Assembly: GCF_900636365.1 (NCBI RefSeq)
Contig: NZ_LR134266.1
Span: forward strand, 1,687,501 to 1,751,500
Origin: Streptococcus viridans
Lineage (GTDB): Bacteria; Bacillota; Bacilli; Lactobacillales; Streptococcaceae
Reading direction: 5' to 3'
DNA length: 64,000 nucleotides
A program made the translations under genes and the position numbers. Under the pieces are notes generated by a model. That model did no database searches and had not been told where the DNA came from. It saw only the letters and a list, made by a program, of their open reading frames with translations. This document shows, one piece after another, positions 48,548 through 57,339 of the stretch (within the stretch, counting starts at the first letter, position 1; each line of letters begins with the position of its first letter).

Positions 48548-49279
48548 CTGTTTTTCAACATAGTGGGCAATCACATCTGATGTGTACTGGGCTGTTCCAG
48601 GTCCAAATTTATCAATATTTTCCTTGAACTCAGGGTTATAGACGTATCCTTTACCGATATGTCCAAAGACTTCAATAGAGCAGTCAAATCCATAAGTACG
48701 AATGGCTTGCAAGAGCTTGGCTGCTTGCTCTTGGTTTTCAATTGCTGTTGCAGGTAAACCAGCTTGAAGATTTTGTGCTAAAGTTTGAAAGACTTGGTTA
48801 AAGGCAGCCGTAGACTCATCTTCACGACCTTTTTGGCGTTCGAGGGCTTGATCCATGACTTCTTGGCCATACTTCTCCACCGCTTCTTGCTGGTATTTTT
48901 GATGATCTTGATAGCTAAATCCAGTGAATTTTTCCTCAATGGTCATTTTTCTTTCTCCTTTTTGTTCTTGAATCGTTTTTTGCAAGGTGGAAATCAAAGT
49001 ATCCAGATGTTGCCTTTCTCGAGTTAGATAGTCCAACTGCCTAGTCAAATGGGGCAATAAATCTATTCTTTCTTCCTTTAATAGCTCTGCTATTTTCTCT
49101 AAAGAAAACCCTAGATATTTGTAGTAAAGAATGACCTGAAGGCGTTCCAAATCCTCTTGACTGTAAGTTCGATAGCCGTTTTCCGACTTTAAGGGGACCA
49201 AGAGTCCTATCTTGTCATAGTGGTGCAGGGTCTTGACAGAGACACCTGAAAGCTGCGCAGCTTCTTTTATTTGGTACAT
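48539..49279 (-). CDS. MerR family regulator with TipAS-like domain
   Basis: A 246-residue transcription activator. The N-terminal winged helix-turn-helix (MYQIKEAAQLSGVSVKTLHHYDKIGLL) and a coiled-coil dimer helix (about 75-110) are followed by a TipAS-type antibiotic-binding domain (about 120-246), as in TipA, Mta and SkgA proteins. Such regulators sense drugs or small ligands and remodel promoters with long spacers. Its own promoter has a 19-base spacer, which suggests autoregulation. No drug pump gene is next to it. Confidence 0.9.
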   Translation of the reverse strand: MYQIKEAAQLSGVSVKTLHHYDKIGLLVPLKSENGYRTYSQEDLERLQVILYYKYLGFSLEKIAELLKEERIDLLPHLTRQLDYLTRERQHLDTLISTLQKTIQEQKGERKMTIEEKFTGFSYQDHQKYQQEAVEKYGQEVMDQALERQKGREDESTAAFNQVFQTLAQNLQAGLPATAIENQEQAAKLLQAIRTYGFDCSIEVFGHIGKGYVYNPEFKENIDKFGPGTAQYTSDVIAHYVEKQSK

Positions 49280-49299
49280 GATTTGCTCCTTACAATGAT

Positions 49300-49330
49300 A
49301 GTATACCCCCTCCCCTTAGGTCAGAGTCAA
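49300..49330 (-). promoter_or_regulatory. MerR-type promoter with 19-base spacer
   Basis: On the minus strand TTGACT, 19 bases (CTGACCTAAGGGGAGGGGG) and TATACT. The overlong spacer is the hallmark of promoters activated by MerR proteins through DNA untwisting. It lies 21 bases before the regulator's start codon. Confidence 0.75.
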
Positions 49331-49392
49331 GTGTTTTTGCGAAAATTTTTTAACTTTTTTGAGAAACCTATAAAAACATGAAAACCGCTTTC

Positions 49393-49421
49393 TTGACAGT
49401 CTTTAAAAATCATGATAGGAT
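49393..49421 (+). promoter_or_regulatory. Promoter of the NSS transporter gene
   Basis: TTGACA, 17 bases and TAGGAT. Transcription would start near 49428, giving a leader of about 100 bases. Confidence 0.75.
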
Positions 49422-49446
49422 AATCAAGTCTATCAATCACACAGAA

Positions 49447-49505
49447 GGCTCCTAAAGAGCCATTGAGAGAAGGCTATTTGATAACTCAAGTAGCCTTTTC
49501 TTATT
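49447..49505 (+). promoter_or_regulatory. Possible transcription attenuator in the NSS transporter leader
   Basis: Two hairpins lie between the promoter and the start codon: GGCTC/GAGCC at 49447-49461, and AAGGCTA/TAGCCTT at 49470-49497 followed by TTTTCTTATTT, an intrinsic terminator. TTGAG at 49463-49467 can pair with CTCAA at 49485-49489 and would exclude the terminator. The ligand or protein is unknown. Confidence 0.5.
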
Positions 49506-49529
49506 TAAAAATAGATCGGAGTTTTAAAG

Positions 49530-50870
49530 ATGTCTGAAAAATCTCAATGGGGTTCCAAAATTGGCTTCATCCTAGCTTCTGCAGGTTCTGCAATTGGGCT
49601 TGGAGCAGTTTGGAAATTCCCCTATATGACCGCTGCTAACGGGGGCGGAAGTTTTCTTCTCGTTTTTTTGATAGCAACTCTACTCATCGGTTTTCCCCTC
49701 TTACTGGCTGAATTTACTCTAGGGCGTGCAGCTGGTGTCTCTGCCATTAAAACCTTTGGAAAACTCGGTGGCCGTCGCCTTTATGATGGGATCGGTTGGA
49801 TCGGTGCCTTTGCCCTGTTTATCCTCCTCTCCTTCTACAGTGTCATCGGTGGCTGGATCTTGATTTATTTAGGGGTTGCCTTGGGAGAGTTATTCCAACT
49901 TCTTACAGTTAACGACTACACCCAGCTCTTTGGGGAGATTATTTCAAATCCCTGGTTAGCTCTTGGGGCCCAGGCCATCTTCATCCTCCTCAATGTCTTG
50001 ATTGTTTCTAAGGGGGTGGAACAAGGGATTGAAAAGGCCTCAAAATTCATGATGCCACTTCTCTTCATTATCTTCTTAGTCATGATTGGTCGTTCCTTGA
50101 CCTTACCTGGCGCTTGGGAGGGAGTCGCCTATTTCCTCAAGCCAGACTTCTCCAAGATGACTAGCCAAGGTCTGCTCTATGCCTTGGGCCAATCTTTCTT
50201 CGCCCTCTCTCTAGGGGTGACGGCCATGTTGACCTATGCTTCCTATTTGGACAAGGACACTGACCTGGTTCAATCCGGGATTTCCGTCGTCTTCATGAAT
50301 ATTGCCGTTTCCATCATGGCGGGCTTGGCGATCTTCCCAGCTATGTCAGCCTTTCAAATCCCTTCTACTAGTGGACCGGGGCTCCTCTTTGTAGTCCTTC
50401 CACAAGTCTTTGATAAGATGCCTTTTGGAACTCTCTTCTACCTGCTTTTCCTGCTTCTCTTTCTCTTTGCGACTATTACCTCATCCGTCGTCATGTTAGA
50501 GATTAATGTCGGGAACGTCACCAACCAAAACAACAAAAAGCGGGCTAAATGGAGCCAAATCATTGGTCTTCTGACCTTTGTCTTTGGGATTCCATCCACC
50601 CTATCCTATGGAGTACTATCCAAGTGGACCCTCTTTGGAAAATCCTTCTTTGATTGCATGGACTTTTTGGTTTCCAACCTCCTCATGCCTTTTGGAGCTC
50701 TCTGCCTCTCCCTATTTACAGGCTATCTCTTTGATCAAGTCCTAGCTCAAGAAGAACTCAAGGTGGGAGATGAAAAATCCAAACGCTTCCTTTTCAAGAC
50801 CTGGATTTTCTTGCTTCGCTTTGTGATTCCAATTGTCATCCTCATTGTCTTTATTACACAATTTCTCTAA
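49530..50870 (+). CDS. Neurotransmitter:sodium symporter (NSS/SNF) family transporter
   Basis: A sodium-driven amino acid transporter of 446 residues with about eleven or twelve membrane segments. The first helix has the sodium/substrate site motif ASAGSAIGLGAVWKFPYM, as in LeuT. Helix 6 and 8 motifs (ALGQSFFALSLGVTAMLTYASYL, LFLFATITSSVVMLE) agree. Bacterial NSS proteins carry amino acids such as leucine, tryptophan or tyrosine; the substrate here is unknown. Expression may be attenuated in the leader. Confidence 0.92.
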   Translation: MSEKSQWGSKIGFILASAGSAIGLGAVWKFPYMTAANGGGSFLLVFLIATLLIGFPLLLAEFTLGRAAGVSAIKTFGKLGGRRLYDGIGWIGAFALFILLSFYSVIGGWILIYLGVALGELFQLLTVNDYTQLFGEIISNPWLALGAQAIFILLNVLIVSKGVEQGIEKASKFMMPLLFIIFLVMIGRSLTLPGAWEGVAYFLKPDFSKMTSQGLLYALGQSFFALSLGVTAMLTYASYLDKDTDLVQSGISVVFMNIAVSIMAGLAIFPAMSAFQIPSTSGPGLLFVVLPQVFDKMPFGTLFYLLFLLLFLFATITSSVVMLEINVGNVTNQNNKKRAKWSQIIGLLTFVFGIPSTLSYGVLSKWTLFGKSFFDCMDFLVSNLLMPFGALCLSLFTGYLFDQVLAQEELKVGDEKSKRFLFKTWIFLLRFVIPIVILIVFITQFL

Positions 50871-50873
50871 AAC

Positions 50874-50908
50874 AAAATCCACGAGTCCATGGGGATTCGT
50901 GGATTTTT
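50874..50908. terminator. Bidirectional terminator between the NSS and lipoprotein genes
   Basis: AAAATCCACGA and TCGTGGATTTT pair, with T runs on both strands. It starts 3 bases after the NSS stop codon and ends 2 bases before the lipoprotein stop codon. Confidence 0.85.
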
Positions 50909-50910
50909 CT

Positions 50911-51588
50911 TTATTTTGTAAGAGAAACACGGAAATCATTGTATTTGCTATAATCAAAGTCTTCATTAAGTCCTGTTACAAATACAATCGGTGTATAATG
51001 GCCCTCTTCCAAAATGAAACCGGGTTTTACCTTCATATTGGCTCCTCCAAGTCCAGCAATACCTGGAAGAAGGGCATCAAAAGCTCCAGGTTCGTCTGTT
51101 TCCCAGTAATAGACATTACCAGAGGCTTGAACTGCCTTGGCTTTTGTCGTTGCAGTACGTACGGGATTCAAATCAGCTTGATAAAAGTTCGCTGTTGTAG
51201 TGACCGTTCCATCTGCAGCCACGGTCATTTGGACATCTTTGGCAATTTCAGTTGTTCCTGTCCAAGTCCCTACCAGCTCTTCTGGCACCATTTGAGACGA
51301 ATCTATGGCCTTGTTAGTGCTTGCTGAACTAGATCCTGCATCGGTTTGACCTGAGTTTGCTGCATCTTTAGAAGCAGCTTGTGCCCCTTCTTGCGAATTC
51401 GCTTCAGTAGCTTTTGTCTCTTTCTTTCCAGAAGAAGCTGCCTTTGCTTTTTTCTGACTAGACTTCACCGTCGTTTGTGCTTCTTTGGCAGAAGATTTGT
51501 TCTCTTCTTTTTTTGAACCACAGGCTACGAGTAGGCTTGCAGAAGTCAATCCTAAAAGTGCTAAACTTGTCCATTTTTTCATCATCAT
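50911..51588 (-). CDS. Predicted lipoprotein, unknown function
   Basis: A 225-residue exported lipoprotein. The lipobox LLVAC puts the lipidated cysteine at about position 23. A low-complexity linker rich in Lys, Ala, Ser and Thr (about 25-100) spans the wall. The C-terminal domain (about 105-225) begins EELVGTWTGTTEIAKDVQM and looks like a small beta-barrel of the kind seen in streptococcal lipoproteins. Two extra ATG codons precede the lysine pair, so the start may be one or two codons later. The function is not recognised. Confidence 0.7.
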   Translation of the reverse strand: MMMKKWTSLALLGLTSASLLVACGSKKEENKSSAKEAQTTVKSSQKKAKAASSGKKETKATEANSQEGAQAASKDAANSGQTDAGSSSASTNKAIDSSQMVPEELVGTWTGTTEIAKDVQMTVAADGTVTTTANFYQADLNPVRTATTKAKAVQASGNVYYWETDEPGAFDALLPGIAGLGGANMKVKPGFILEEGHYTPIVFVTGLNEDFDYSKYNDFRVSLTK

Positions 51589-51707
51589 GATCCCTCACTT
51601 CATTTGATAAAAACTATTATATTACAATATTACTCAATGTCAAGTGTTTTTGAAATACTTTTGTAATATTCGTAATAAAAAGTAATCTATCTAAAAATTC
51701 AGGAGAT

Positions 51708-52037
51708 TCAGGCGACAAGCAATCGTAAGAGAGCAACCAAAACAATGCCAAATAGAACAGTGCCCATTAGGTTTTTGTAACGAAAGGCTACCAGCATGGT
51801 CGGGACGGCTGCTAGCAGATCCAACCATCGAACCTGAGGGAGCTGGCCCACCTTCCCCTCAACTAGACTGGAAAGAATCAGGGCAAAAATGATGGCAATG
51901 GGAAGGTACTTTAGAAAACGCAGGACTGGATCTGGTAGGCCCCTGTATTTGACCAAAACGAAGGGCAGAATACGTGGAATCCAGGTGACCACTGCTGACA
52001 TCAAAATAACCAAGAAAACCCAACTATTCACGCGCAT
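51708..52037 (-). CDS. azlD: Branched-chain amino acid exporter subunit AzlD
   Basis: A 109-residue membrane protein with three or four hydrophobic segments, the small partner of AzlC in a branched-chain amino acid export system. The TWIPRILPFVL segment is typical of AzlD. It starts inside the end of azlC, overlapping by 14 bases, which indicates translational coupling. A GTG directly before the ATG is an alternative start. Confidence 0.88.
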   Translation of the reverse strand: MRVNSWVFLVILMSAVVTWIPRILPFVLVKYRGLPDPVLRFLKYLPIAIIFALILSSLVEGKVGQLPQVRWLDLLAAVPTMLVAFRYKNLMGTVLFGIVLVALLRLLVA

Positions 52038-52719
52038 CACACATCACCCCCACGAAACAACCTGTTAAAGTAGCTACTAAAACAGCCAAGGATTGGCTCA
52101 AAAAGAAGGTCAAGAGGAAAAAGCTAAAGGCCACAGCACCTAAAACAAGGAGCATGGTTTTTAGCTTTTCCGTCAAGCGCATCCCTTGAAACTGACCAGC
52201 AAAAATCCCAATAAACATGGCAACTAGTGCAAAGTCTAGGCCGAAGGCACTAGGATTGGGTAAGAGGGACCCCAACGCTGTCCCCAAAATAGTTGATGAG
52301 CCCCAGGCTAGATAACCGACCACGTTATTGCCATGCATCCAAGGAACAGTGATCCGGTCATTTTTCAATTTTTCGCTTAAATAAACCCCATAACTTTCAT
52401 CTGTCAACAAACTACCAATTCCAATATTATGAACTAGGCTAGCCTCCTTAAAATCAGGGGAGGTATGCAGACTCATGAGCATATTGCGCAAATTGATGAA
52501 AAAGACAGTTAAGGCAATATTCATGAGGGACGAATGAACGGCAATCAAAGAAATCATGGCAAACTGAGAAGCCCCTGCGTAAACTAAGAGACTCATCAAT
52601 CCCATTTCTAAAGGGGAGAGATAGGTCGATGCTACCACACCACAAGCCAAGCCAATACTGATATAACCTAAGGCTGTCGGAAGGGCATCCCTGACCCCCT
52701 GTTGAAAATTCTTCTCCAC
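52024..52719 (-). CDS. azlC: Branched-chain amino acid exporter subunit AzlC
   Basis: A 231-residue membrane protein with about six hydrophobic segments, the large subunit of the AzlCD exporter for branched-chain amino acids (or analogues). Family features are the start GVRDALPTALGYISIGLACGV and SLLVYAGASQFAMISL. A TATAAT box at 52752-52757 (minus) is a possible promoter directly after the tsaD terminator. azlD overlaps its 3' end. Confidence 0.92.
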   Translation of the reverse strand: MEKNFQQGVRDALPTALGYISIGLACGVVASTYLSPLEMGLMSLLVYAGASQFAMISLIAVHSSLMNIALTVFFINLRNMLMSLHTSPDFKEASLVHNIGIGSLLTDESYGVYLSEKLKNDRITVPWMHGNNVVGYLAWGSSTILGTALGSLLPNPSAFGLDFALVAMFIGIFAGQFQGMRLTEKLKTMLLVLGAVAFSFFLLTFFLSQSLAVLVATLTGCFVGVMCDARE

Positions 52720-52757
52720 TCCTTCTTCCTTTCCATTTTATGATGCTAACTATTATA

Positions 52758-52788
52758 ACAAAAAAGAGACGGGAATCGTAATCCCGTC
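52758..52788 (-). terminator. Terminator of the tsaB-rimI-tsaD operon
   Basis: On the minus strand GACGGGA and TCCCGTC pair around seven bases, then TCTTTTTTG follows. It separates tsaD from azlC. Confidence 0.85.
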
Positions 52789-52812
52789 ATTTATGTCTGT
52801 TCTTTAACTATT

Positions 52813-53829
52813 CTAGTTCTCTTCTATCGGATCAAAAGCAAGGCTAGGCTTAGCATTGAGATCTAAGCTAGCAAAATTTCCCCTATTCCATTCGCTGACA
52901 CTGGCATAGGCAATCATCCCCGCATTGTCACCGCAGAGGCGCAGAGGAGGAATGATGACCTTAACATCTGTGATCTCAGAAGCCAGGCGTTCACGTAATC
53001 CTTGGTTAGCCGCGACTCCTCCCGCCACCACCAGGGTCTTAACCGGGTATCTTTCCAGGGCTTTTTTGGTCTTGGCCATCAAGATATCCATCACCGCTGC
53101 TTGGAAGGAAGCCGATAGGTCTTCCTTGGACAGACTCTCGCCTTTTTGCTCGGCATTGTGGTGGAGATTGATAAAGGCTGATTTGAGCCCTGAGAATGAG
53201 AACTCCAAATTATCTTCCTTGATCATGGCACGGGGGAAATCGTAGATATCCTGACCCTTATGCGCCAACTCGTCAATCTCACGACCAGCCGGATAGGTCA
53301 AGCCCATGACGCGACCGACCTTATCGTAGGCCTCACCAACCGCATCATCACGTGTTTCCCCAACGATCTTATAATCACCCGCCTCCGAGACATAGACCAA
53401 CTCGGTGTGTCCTCCGCTAACCAGCAAGGCCAAGAGCGGAAATTCTAAAGGCTCAACGCTTTGAGCGGCCATCAAGTGGCCAGCCATATGATTGACAGGA
53501 ATCAAAGGAATCCCATGGGCCCAGGCAAAGGCCTTGGCCGCAGCAAGGCCGACCAAAAGAGCTCCAACCAGACCTGGGCCGTAAGTTACCGCAACCGCTG
53601 TGACTTCTTCTTCTGTAATGCCCGCTTCTTCTAGCGCTTCCTCAATACAGGCCGTAATGACTTCGACATGGTGCCGACTGGCAACTTCTGGAACCACTCC
53701 CCCAAAGCGTTTATGGCTTTCAATCTGGCTGGCAATGACATTGGACAAGAGCTCTGTATCGTTTTTTAAGACGGCGACACTGGTCTCATCACAAGATGTT
53801 TCAAATGCCAAAATATATCTATCCTTCAT
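52813..53829 (-). CDS. tsaD: tRNA N6-threonylcarbamoyladenosine transferase TsaD
   Basis: Transfers the threonylcarbamoyl group to adenosine 37 of tRNAs that read ANN codons; it works as a complex with TsaB and TsaE. It has 338 residues of the ASKHA fold. The start [17 protein letters not shown], the metal motif NHMAGH, and [11 protein letters not shown] are all present. It is last in the tsaB-rimI-tsaD operon and overlaps rimI by 11 bases. Confidence 0.97.
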   Translation of the reverse strand: MKDRYILAFETSCDETSVAVLKNDTELLSNVIASQIESHKRFGGVVPEVASRHHVEVITACIEEALEEAGITEEEVTAVAVTYGPGLVGALLVGLAAAKAFAWAHGIPLIPVNHMAGHLMAAQSVEPLEFPLLALLVSGGHTELVYVSEAGDYKIVGETRDDAVGEAYDKVGRVMGLTYPAGREIDELAHKGQDIYDFPRAMIKEDNLEFSFSGLKSAFINLHHNAEQKGESLSKEDLSASFQAAVMDILMAKTKKALERYPVKTLVVAGGVAANQGLRERLASEITDVKVIIPPLRLCGDNAGMIAYASVSEWNRGNFASLDLNAKPSLAFDPIEEN

Positions 53830-54256
53830 CTGCTTCCCTTTTCATCATAATGGCGTCTTCGGTAGGTGCATGATAATACCCTTTCCGGCAACCAATTTCT
53901 TTAAATCCTTGCTTCTGATAGAGAGTCCGAGCTGGAGTGTTTCCTTCTCTCACCTCTAAAAAGACCTCTTTCTCCTGAGGAAGGCTTTCTAGTAGCTGAC
54001 CCGCAATCCCGCGACCTTGCCACTCTTTTCGAACAGCAATTTGGACGACCTCTAGCTCATAGAGATTTTCTTGCATGGCCAAGAAGCCAACCAATTCTTC
54101 CCCACTATAGGCGAAGGCATACCAATTTTGAGGTTGACCAAGATCTGCTAGGACTTGCTCCAAGTTCCATGGGCTTTGTCCATAGACATCGTCTAAGACT
54201 TCTACCAACTGAGGGGCTAAATCGAATCGCCCCGCTTCCTTCTCAATTCGAATCAT
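53819..54256 (-). CDS. rimI: N-acetyltransferase RimI
   Basis: A 145-residue GNAT family enzyme that acetylates N-terminal alanine of ribosomal protein S18 in the well-studied homologue. The acetyl-CoA loop is [15 protein letters not shown], and the C-terminal part, [22 protein letters not shown], is typical of RimI. It lies between tsaB (4-base overlap) and tsaD (11-base overlap). This order is common in firmicutes. Confidence 0.93.
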   Translation of the reverse strand: MIRIEKEAGRFDLAPQLVEVLDDVYGQSPWNLEQVLADLGQPQNWYAFAYSGEELVGFLAMQENLYELEVVQIAVRKEWQGRGIAGQLLESLPQEKEVFLEVREGNTPARTLYQKQGFKEIGCRKGYYHAPTEDAIMMKREADEG

Positions 54257-54936
54257 AGGCGTTTGATGTAGGACTGACCGGACTCTTGATGGTCCTTGAG
54301 CCAGTTTTCCTCAGCTTCTACCCGCTTGAGGTAGTTGGGCTCAAAACCATGAACGGAGACAGCTTCTTTTGTAAGTCCTAGTCGACCGATCCGTACCGCA
54401 TCCGGTAGGGTTTCTAGCATCTGAGCATGTGGCAAGGCTTCTTGTATCTGCTCCCCAAAGGCTTTCACTTCCCCAAGGAAGGTCACCTTTTCAGCTCCCT
54501 TTGCTCTTTCTAATACCGCTTCAAAAGAGAGGTGAGCCTCCGGATAGACCAGCTGATCCTCTTGGTAAAAGCCCGCATAGACATGGTTGCGACGGGCATC
54601 CATTACTGGAATGGCCAGACCTTCTATCTCTTCTGGTACCAAGGCTAGTAAACTAGATACCCCTATCAAATCAATCTTTAGTGTTTGAGCTAGAGTTTTA
54701 GCCGTTGCTACCGCAATTCGCAAGCCAGTATAGGATCCTGGTCCCTCTGCTACGACGATGCGGTCCAGATCCGTCGGTTTCCAATCAATGCTCGCCATCA
54801 AAAATTCTATGGTAGGCATCAAGGTAATGCTGTGGTTTTTCTTGATTGTCAGTGTCAACTCTGCTAATAAGTTTTCTTCCTCCAAAAGGGCAACGGATAG
54901 GGCCTTACTGGAGGTGTCGAATGCTAATACTTTCAT
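54253..54936 (-). CDS. tsaB: t6A biosynthesis protein TsaB
   Basis: A non-catalytic partner that dimerises with TsaD in tRNA t6A formation. It has 227 residues of the ASKHA fold. The start MKVLAFDTSSKALSVALLEE and the segment VAEGPGSYTGLRIAVATAKTLA are diagnostic. It is first in the operon, and its end overlaps rimI by 4 bases. It is divergent from rpoY-rnjA. Confidence 0.95.
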   Translation of the reverse strand: MKVLAFDTSSKALSVALLEEENLLAELTLTIKKNHSITLMPTIEFLMASIDWKPTDLDRIVVAEGPGSYTGLRIAVATAKTLAQTLKIDLIGVSSLLALVPEEIEGLAIPVMDARRNHVYAGFYQEDQLVYPEAHLSFEAVLERAKGAEKVTFLGEVKAFGEQIQEALPHAQMLETLPDAVRIGRLGLTKEAVSVHGFEPNYLKRVEAEENWLKDHQESGQSYIKRL

Positions 54937-55096
54937 ATTTTCTCCTCATTGTCTGTCTCATATTATACTACAAATAGACGCCAAACGGTAGAGGAAGCAC
55001 CCCCAGACTGTGAAATCAGCTGCTCTCTATCCCTTCTAAAAAAGCGCTTCCTTCTGCCCTCAGAACCGCTTGCATCTTTTCCTTAGAGCCTATTTA

Positions 55097-55105
55097 TGGT
55101 ATAAT
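55097..55105 (+). promoter_or_regulatory. Extended -10 promoter of rpoY-rnjA
   Basis: TGGTATAAT is an extended perfect -10 about 114 bases before rpoY. The long leader holds only a short self-complementary AGCTAGCTACTAGCT-like stretch and no terminator. The rest of the 54937-55096 gap shows nothing clear. Confidence 0.65.
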
Positions 55106-55218
55106 GAATAATAATTATATCGAATCAGGACAAAAGAAAGCAAGAATAGGTGTCTCAGCTAGCTACTAGCTGTTTCTTTTCTGCTACAGTCCGAACAAAT
55201 GAAAGGAACCGAAACGAA

Positions 55219-55449
55219 ATGATTTACAAAGTTTTCTACCAAGAAACAAAAGAACGCAACCCTCGTCGTGAAACGACTCATGCCCTCTATCTCGATATTG
55301 ATGCGAAGAATGAGCTGGAAGGACGCATTGAAGCTCGTCGCATCGTTGAAGAAAATACATCATACAACATCGAATTTATCACCCTCTTGTCAGACCAACA
55401 CCTAGAATATGAAAAAGAGTCTGGCGCATTTGAAATTACGGAGTTCTAA
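55219..55449 (+). CDS. rpoY: RNA polymerase epsilon subunit
   Basis: A 76-residue small subunit of firmicute RNA polymerase (formerly DUF1447), related in fold to phage Gp2. It starts [20 protein letters not shown], the family signature. The ATG at 55219 is chosen over an upstream in-frame start because AAAGGAA precedes it and it gives the family length. It lies 3 bases before rnjA, and this pairing is conserved in firmicutes. Confidence 0.93.
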   Translation: MIYKVFYQETKERNPRRETTHALYLDIDAKNELEGRIEARRIVEENTSYNIEFITLLSDQHLEYEKESGAFEITEF

Positions 55450-55452
55450 TCC

Positions 55453-57135
55453 ATGGCATATACCTTAAAACCTGAAGAAGTTGGTGTTTTCGCCATTGGA
55501 GGTCTCGGGGAAATTGGTAAAAATACCTATGGGATTGAATACCAAGACGAAATCATCATTGTAGATGCTGGGATCAAGTTTCCTGAAGATGATTTGTTAG
55601 GGATTGATTACGTTATTCCTGACTATTCCTATATCGTTGAAAATATCGACCGTGTCAAAGGGGTCTTGATTACTCACGGACACGAAGACCATATTGGAGG
55701 AATTCCCTTCCTCTTGAAGCAAGCCAATGTGCCCATCTATGCTGGACCTTTGGCCCTAGCCCTTATTCGTGGAAAATTGGAAGAGCATGGCCTCCTTCGC
55801 GGTGCTAAACTCTATGAAATCAACCAAAATACGGAGTTGACCTTTAAGCATATTAAAGCGACCTTCTTCCGTACGACCCACTCCATTCCAGAACCTTTGG
55901 GGATTGTTCTCCACACACCTCAAGGAAAAATCGTCTGCACGGGAGACTTTAAATTTGACTTCACGCCCGTTGGTGAACCGGCCGATCTTCACCGGATGGC
56001 TGCACTTGGAGAGGAAGGCGTCCTCTGTCTGCTTTCTGACTCAACCAACGCGGAAGTCCCAACCTTTACTAACTCTGAAAAAGTCGTTGGCCAATCCATT
56101 ATGAAGATCATTGAAGGCATTCATGGACGCATCATCTTTGCATCCTTTGCATCCAATATCTTCCGTCTCCAACAGGCTGCAGATGCCGCTGTTAAAACCG
56201 GGCGTAAGATTGTTGTCTTTGGACGCTCGATGGAAAAAGCCATTGTCAACGGGATTGAGCTGGGCTATATCAAGGTACCTCCTGGAACAATTATTGAACC
56301 AAGTGAGATCAAAGACTACCCGGCAAACGAAATTCTCATTATGTGTACAGGGAGCCAAGGGGAGCCCATGGCGGCCCTGTCTCGGATTGCTAATGGCACC
56401 CACCGCCAAGTGCAACTCCAACCGGGAGATACCGTTATCTTCTCATCTAGTCCGATTCCTGGGAATACAACCAGCGTTAACAAATTGATCAATACGATTT
56501 CTGAAGCGGGTGTCGATGTCATTCATGGGAAGATCAACAACATCCATACGTCTGGACACGGGGGGCAACAAGAACAAAAACTCATGCTCCGCTTGATCAA
56601 ACCAAAATACTTCATGCCTGTCCATGGTGAATACCGGATGCAGAAGATCCACGCCGGACTTGCTCGTGATTGCGGAGTAGAAAAAGACAATATCTTCATC
56701 ATGAGTAACGGTGATGTCCTCGCCCTTACAGCCAACTCTGCTCGTATCGCAGGAAGCTTTAATGCTCAAGACATCTATGTCGATGGAAACCGCATCGGGG
56801 AAATCGGTGCTGCTGTCCTTCGTGACCGGCGAGACCTGTCCGAAGACGGTGTCGTGCTTGCTGTTGCAACAGTTGACTTCAAGTCAAAAATGATTTTAGC
56901 TGGACCAGATATTCTCAGCCGTGGCTTCATCTATATGCGTGAATCCGGAGATTTGATCCGTGAAAGCCAACGCATCCTCTTCAATGCTATTCGTATCGCC
57001 TTGAAGAACAAGGATGCCAACATTCAAACCGTACATGGTGCTATTGTCAACGCCCTTCGTCCTTTCCTTTACGAAAGCACGGAACGTGAACCCATCATTA
57101 TCCCGATGATTTTGACACCAGATGAAGAAAATTAA
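55453..57135 (+). CDS. rnjA: Ribonuclease J1
   Basis: A 5'-3' exonuclease and endonuclease of the metallo-beta-lactamase/beta-CASP group, central to mRNA decay and rRNA maturation. It has 560 residues. The zinc motif HGHEDH is at 75-80. [18 protein letters not shown] and the beta-CASP motif [10 protein letters not shown] follow, then MPVHGEYRM. The C-terminal domain is present. It follows rpoY by 3 bases. A 175-bp element lies 11 bases after its stop. Confidence 0.97.
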   Translation: MAYTLKPEEVGVFAIGGLGEIGKNTYGIEYQDEIIIVDAGIKFPEDDLLGIDYVIPDYSYIVENIDRVKGVLITHGHEDHIGGIPFLLKQANVPIYAGPLALALIRGKLEEHGLLRGAKLYEINQNTELTFKHIKATFFRTTHSIPEPLGIVLHTPQGKIVCTGDFKFDFTPVGEPADLHRMAALGEEGVLCLLSDSTNAEVPTFTNSEKVVGQSIMKIIEGIHGRIIFASFASNIFRLQQAADAAVKTGRKIVVFGRSMEKAIVNGIELGYIKVPPGTIIEPSEIKDYPANEILIMCTGSQGEPMAALSRIANGTHRQVQLQPGDTVIFSSSPIPGNTTSVNKLINTISEAGVDVIHGKINNIHTSGHGGQQEQKLMLRLIKPKYFMPVHGEYRMQKIHAGLARDCGVEKDNIFIMSNGDVLALTANSARIAGSFNAQDIYVDGNRIGEIGAAVLRDRRDLSEDGVVLAVATVDFKSKMILAGPDILSRGFIYMRESGDLIRESQRILFNAIRIALKNKDANIQTVHGAIVNALRPFLYESTEREPIIIPMILTPDEEN

Positions 57136-57146
57136 ATAAAAAGAAT

Positions 57147-57321
57147 GAGGCTGGGACAAAAGTCCTAGCCTCTCAATTGTCTTTGGATTGTCGAGCAAGA
57201 CGCAGTGGTTGAGTGGGCTCTACTACGCTGATTTCATCAGCTTTTACAGCCCTACTCAACTGTGCGGAGGTGGGACGACGAAATCGAATTCTAACGAATT
57301 ACCGATTTCTGTCCCACTCTC
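57147..57321 (+). repeat. 175-bp three-hairpin element, copy 5
   Basis: The same orientation as copies 1 and 4, filling the gap between the converging rnjA and glnA genes. It has the most symmetrical first hairpin, GAGGCTGGGAC facing GTCCTAGCCTC. It should terminate both genes. Confidence 0.92.
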
Positions 57322-57339
57322 ATTTTTGTATGGATTTGC

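Noticed and set aside
49428-49529. T-box or known amino acid riboswitch before the NSS transporter
   Set aside because: No T-box sequence, specifier loop or aptamer core is visible; only simple hairpins.
55150-55180. Self-complementary AGCTAGCTACTAGCT-like stretch before rpoY
   Set aside because: It is short, lies in a leader with no terminator, and matches no operator I know.
55150-55218. N-terminal extension of rpoY
   Set aside because: The extension has no ribosome site and does not resemble the family; the start MIYKVFYQ has a ribosome site.
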